DNA of 42,781 nt, taken from assembly GCF_000974365.1 (NCBI RefSeq), contig NZ_BAZW01000036.1:1-42781 (forward strand), given 5' to 3'. The stretch comes from Geofilum rubicundum JCM 15548. GTDB taxonomy: Bacteria; Bacteroidota; Bacteroidia; Bacteroidales; Marinilabiliaceae. Below, in pieces: positions 39,384 to 42,781 of this stretch (its first letter is position 1; every line of letters starts with the position of its first letter). Both the position numbers and the translations under genes were made by a program. Below the pieces are notes generated by a model. The model searched no databases, was not told the DNA's origin, and worked only from the letters and a program-made list of their open reading frames with translations.

Positions 39384-40546
39384 CTAATCGAAAATGCTAT
39401 AATCGCTGCCCTTTTTGGAGATGGGTGCTTCAAATTGAGATCTCTCAGAAACCACAATGCTCTCCTTGTGTTGCCCGATGTATTCGAGTTGATTCAGTTT
39501 TTTCCATAAACCCGAGAGGAACTCAGCAGGATATCGATTTCCAGCATGGTGGCACGGATATTCCCATGTTCGTACAATATTTCCATCGATTTGGCCAATA
39601 GATCCTCAAATGACCCGGGTGTGACATCGCTCCATTCATAGAAATAATTAAGCAACTCTTCCTTTTCGGGACCGCTTAGGGTGTTAATGCTGATGAAAAT
39701 GGTATGGGCCAGGGAAGAAACATAATTGACCGTTTGGATGGGAGCCTGGTATAAGGCCAGATTACGGTAATTGAAATAGATGCCTGCTAAATAGCGCAGG
39801 ACATCGTTGCAGATGTACTTAATGTTTTCAGCCAGTTTAGTTTCATTGGATCGGCTGTATATTTTGGCAATGATGGATTTTGAATTTCTTTCAATGTCAA
39901 TTAATTGATGGCCAAATTTGTTGTGATAGTCAATTAGTTCGAAATGACTGTTCATGGATGTGCAGGGCGGGATAAAATTGCCGTCGACCTCGTATTGGTC
40001 TGATTTTTTCCGCACCCGTCCAATGATTAAATGGTGTTGCCCAAACTCGATGGTGTCTAATTCGCCTGAGGGTACCACCACTAAAGAGAAAGCCTTTTCA
40101 GCATCCGGATGCCTGGGAGGTGTTTCATTGACATTCGGCACTCCGGTTGGCACTCTTTTAAAGGGATCTACTGCCAGGATGATGTCCCAGAGTTTAATTT
40201 CCTTGTCTCTGCCTTTGACTTTGTCTTTCTGGGGATCATGGGTTTCAACCAGAAAGTTCTCTGCGCCGGGATGGTAGTTGATGCGAATACCCGATTGGGT
40301 GATGGCATTGCAATGCAAAAGCCTTATTTCAATATGTCCTGTTGGATGTTCACTGATACGTATGCCATCTGTTTGCTGTAAATTGGCTGGTGCAGGTAAA
40401 AGGCCAAAATTGTGTTTGTTCAAATGTTGGTGCACGGTTTCCCTGATGGCATTGAGAAAATAATCTTCTGTTTGCATAAAGTGATGAGCTGATACATTCA
40501 TGCAGTCTTGCCAATTCACCAGTTTCGTTTTTGCGGCTTCTTTCAT
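39384..40546 (-). CDS. tssK: TssK, T6SS baseplate-to-envelope connector (frameshift)
   Basis: The reconstructed product has 387 residues. The N-terminal signature VNWQDCMNVSAHHFMQTEDY corresponds to the conserved V-x-W-x-x-G-M-x-x-x-x-H-H-F-Q start of TssK. The printed frame ends with LLSSSRVYGKN. Restoring one base in the short C run complementary to 39529-39530 gives IPAEFLSGLWKKLNQLEYIG and the tail FEAPISKKGSDYSIFD, stopping at 39384-39386, 10 bases before tssG. TssK is trimeric and connects the baseplate with the membrane complex, in T6SSiii probably through TssN. Confidence 0.88.
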
Positions 40547-40549
40547 AAC

Positions 40550-41401
40550 TTATTGGGCTTGAGTGGAGTTTTGTTTTTTTACACGTTTCGCTATAATGGT
40601 ATTTCGTTCTTTTATTTTGTTGGATTGAAATGTTCTATCGCAGTCGATGTACTTTCTGGGCCTCAAAATGGAAGGTTTGAAGTAGAAGATCCATCCTAAG
40701 TCGTCATTATCAGAATAATGTTTGATGGGCGAGAGGGGCGATTTAATATTATAGTCGGTGATCAAACGCTTGAACCAAATACCAAAAGGCATTTGGTCGG
40801 GTGCTTTGGCTTTTATTCTGGCGGGGTAAGTGTCGCCTTTCCTTTTCATTAATTCAACCTCTAATACAATCAGCGAATGATAATCGATGTCTAATCCGTC
40901 CAGGTCATCTTCTTTGCTTTTGTAGTACCAGATTTTGAACACCTCGGCCGGGATGGTTACAAATAAAGCATGTGTTTTGGAATAAAGGGAAGGAAAGATA
41001 AAAGCCAACAAACTGCTTCCTGCCCATACTCCGTATTGAAGTTCGTTGGTGAGGTTAAATATCAGGACAAACAGGCAGTAAGCGGGCAGGAGGATCAGCA
41101 GGAAAAGAAAAATATCTTTGCCGTAGTGTTGTTTATCGTTAAAAAGATTATGGATGACGGTGATATTAATATAGCCCAATATTCCGGCGTACAGAGCAAT
41201 CAGAAGGTAGGCGTGAGGCATGAAGTTGACATGAAGGAAGCCCGACAGAGCCGGGGCTGTCATCAGAAGTAGGGCCACCAATATATACAACAACAGCTTT
41301 TTCCTGTTGGAAATTTTAATTTTTTTGGCAATGAAGACCCCTGAAATCAGGAGTATTAATCCAACTATTGGCCATAATAAATAAAATGTTAACAAAGACA
41401 T
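40550..41401 (-). CDS. tssN: TssN, T6SSiii polytopic membrane protein
   Basis: The 283-residue product has about five to six hydrophobic helices in its N-terminal half (LTFYLLWPIVGLILLISGVFI, LLLYILVALLLMTA, YLLIALYAGILGYINI, IFLFLLILLPAYCLFVLIF). A cytoplasmic C-terminal domain follows, with DDLGWIFYFKPS and PRKYIDCDR. It is a full-length TssN, found only in T6SSiii, where it anchors the baseplate to the inner membrane. It is the first gene of the leftward operon tssN-K-G-O-(TssO-like)-PKD-R, three bases before tssK. Confidence 0.87.
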   Translation of the reverse strand: MSLLTFYLLWPIVGLILLISGVFIAKKIKISNRKKLLLYILVALLLMTAPALSGFLHVNFMPHAYLLIALYAGILGYINITVIHNLFNDKQHYGKDIFLFLLILLPAYCLFVLIFNLTNELQYGVWAGSSLLAFIFPSLYSKTHALFVTIPAEVFKIWYYKSKEDDLDGLDIDYHSLIVLEVELMKRKGDTYPARIKAKAPDQMPFGIWFKRLITDYNIKSPLSPIKHYSDNDDLGWIFYFKPSILRPRKYIDCDRTFQSNKIKERNTIIAKRVKKQNSTQAQ

Positions 41402-41862
41402 GGTTTTTTGGGTTAAGGTTGTCTGCTTGCAAAATAATGAATTTCAAATTTGAATTTCTATATCAAAGAGGACTCTTTTTTGGTATAGGAAACAAGTCGA
41501 GAGATGATTTGTGTGTTATAAATAATTATTAATGCTCTCTTGGTAAGGTGTATAATGATTGTTTGTCTCAAGGGAAAAAGGGAGGAAAGATATCGCGTTT
41601 CGACATTTTTTCTTTAGTCCGTACAATACTAAGGCGGTTTTCATAACGTTGGGTTTGGGTTACAATACTGGTTTGACAACAGGTTTTAAGTTGGACTTCT
41701 CCAACCAATAAACCCGTTCTTATTGAAAATAATAGTTTGACGGGTCAAATATATAAAATTGACATTATAAAAAAAATAAAAATCAACCGTTTTTTCGGTA
41801 AGGCATTATACATGGCATTAATTAGGGACAAAAACCGTAAATTAGCGGGTAAAAAATAAATT
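41402..41862. other. Divergent intergenic region between tssN and panE
   Basis: These 461 AT-rich bases have no supported gene. They separate the leftward T6SS operon from the rightward panE gene. One candidate -7 box for the T6SS operon lies at 41746-41753. A-tracts and T-tracts are common, but no strong hairpin or further repeat is evident. Confidence 0.6.
41746..41753 (-). promoter_or_regulatory. Possible -7 box for the tssN operon
   Basis: The minus strand reads TATATTTG, matching TAnnTTTG. It lies about 345 bases before the tssN start. The -33 region is T-rich but lacks a clear TTG, and the distance is long, so the call is weak. Confidence 0.28.
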
Positions 41863-42781
41863 ATGCGAATTACAATTATTGGAACAGGTGGTGTAGGCGG
41901 ATATTTTGGGGCGCGGATGGCGCAAGCTGGAAATGATGTGACTTTTATTGCCAGGGGAAAGCACCTGGAAGCTATGAATAGTCAAGGTTTACAAGTGAAA
42001 AGCATCAATGGCGACTTTCATCTGGACAAGGTGAAGGCCACGAGTGATATTGAAAAAAGTGGGCGGGCCGATCTGGTTGTTTTGGCTGTTAAGGCCTGGC
42101 AATTGCGGGAGGTGGGCCATTGTTGAAGTCAATTGTGGACAAGGACACCTTGGTTCTTCCCTTGCAGAATGGTGTTCTGGCCAGTGACGAATTGAAGGCT
42201 TTTGTCCCTGCCGAAAATGTGCTGAGCGGCTTGTGCCGCATTATTAGCTATATTGAGGCGCCGGGGGTTATCAGTCATGTGGCTGTGGAGCCCACCATTG
42301 TTTTTGGCTTGCCGGATAACTCACAAAGGGAGCGCTTACTTCCGCTTCAGGAACTTTTTACCTCCTCCAACATAAAATCTAAGTTGGCCGATGATATTGA
42401 ATCGGAATTGTGGAAGAAGTATATTTCTATTTGTGTCAGTGCCCTGCTGGCAGTGACCCGTGCTACTTATGGGGAAGTGCGTGAGTGCGAAGAAACCCGT
42501 AGCATGATGCATCGGCTTTTTGATGAGGTGGCCGATGTGGGCCGTGCCTTAGGGGTGAATATTGAAGCGGATTTTGTGACTAAGACCATGGGTTTTATTG
42601 ATACTTTCCCCTATGATTCCACTTCGTCGCTCACACGCGATATATGGGAGGGAAAGCCCTCTGAACTGGAGTATCAAAACGGTACGGTGGTGCGGCTGGC
42701 TGAAAAGGCCGGGGTGGATGTGCCGGTGAACCGCTTCATTTATCATTCGCTTTTGTTGATGGAGAAACGGGCGAGGAAGAT
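41863..42781 (+). CDS. panE: 2-dehydropantoate 2-reductase (frameshift; runs off the window)
   Basis: Ketopantoate reductase makes pantoate for coenzyme A synthesis using NADPH. The Rossmann motif IIGTGGVGGYFGARMA is at the N-terminus. The catalytic Lys region ELWKKYISICVSAL and the substrate-binding Glu region PSELEYQNG are present. The printed frame ends early with LREVGHC. One missing base near 42117 (GGGCC run) restores REVGPLLKSIVDKDTLVLPL and a clean frame to the edge. No stop is reached by 42781, but the length (about 305 residues) suggests that only a few are missing. It is a cytoplasmic housekeeping enzyme unrelated to the T6SS genes. Confidence 0.9.

Noticed and set aside
39374-39457. 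N-terminal extension of TssG
   Set aside because: The same DNA encodes the restored TssK tail in another frame, and TssG has a good ATG at 39373.
9500-42130. Programmed ribosomal frameshifting as the reason for the broken frames
   Set aside because: Too many genes of unrelated function are affected, sites share no common slippery heptamer, and corrections are always simple one-base changes.

Overview
The window reads as a Bacteroidota chromosome, probably from the Bacteroidales/Marinilabiliales side of the phylum. The reasons are a subtype iii type VI secretion system (T6SSiii, a Bacteroidota-specific machine), FISUMP and golvesin-type domains, many lipoproteins, starts without Shine-Dalgarno sequences, and a few TAnnTTTG-type -7 promoter boxes. 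No rRNA, tRNA, transposase, integrase or CRISPR array was seen.

Region 1 (about 1-8.4 kb) is visibly AT-rich and every gene lies on the minus strand. It looks like an accessory cassette array: a decayed parDE pair, a MntA/HepT toxin-antitoxin pair, a small lipoprotein, a double GNAT acetyltransferase, another lipoprotein, a FISUMP lipoprotein, an unknown exported protein and an S41 peptidase interrupted by an in-frame TAG. The gaps carry two overlapping kinds of repeat. One is partial copies of the 3' end of the efflux permease gene at 8387-9130. The other is 60-150 bp sites with imperfectly complementary ends that resemble integron attC sites.

Region 2 (8.4-23.8 kb) is GC-richer and looks like one long minus-strand efflux operon mixing ABC and RND parts. 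In order of transcription it holds an ABC ATPase, an ABC permease fused to an M1-peptidase-like and a golvesin-like domain, a TolC-like outer membrane channel, a membrane fusion lipoprotein, a first RND pump, a second RND pump fused to an ABC ATPase, and a final ABC permease. In the RND-ABC fusion the nucleotide-binding domain is itself split: a membrane segment of about 180-200 residues lies between its first strand and Walker A.

Region 3 (24.1-25.5 kb) holds a TPR-like helical protein and a HigBA-type toxin-antitoxin pair. Region 4 (25.7-41.4 kb) is the T6SSiii cluster: tssE-tssF leftward, tssD-tssB-tssC-tssH rightward, and tssN-tssK-tssG-tssO-(TssO-like)-PKD protein-tssR leftward, with a strong bidirectional terminator between tssH and tssR. 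Spike (VgrG/PAAR), effector and immunity genes are not in the window. A ketopantoate reductase gene runs off the right edge.

At least eleven single-base indels and two in-frame stops interrupt otherwise well-conserved genes. Ten of the eleven indels are missing bases, and several lie in or beside runs of one base. They are spread over unrelated genes, so I think consensus-sequence error is the likeliest cause. Coordinates below give the reconstructed full genes and say where each break lies.
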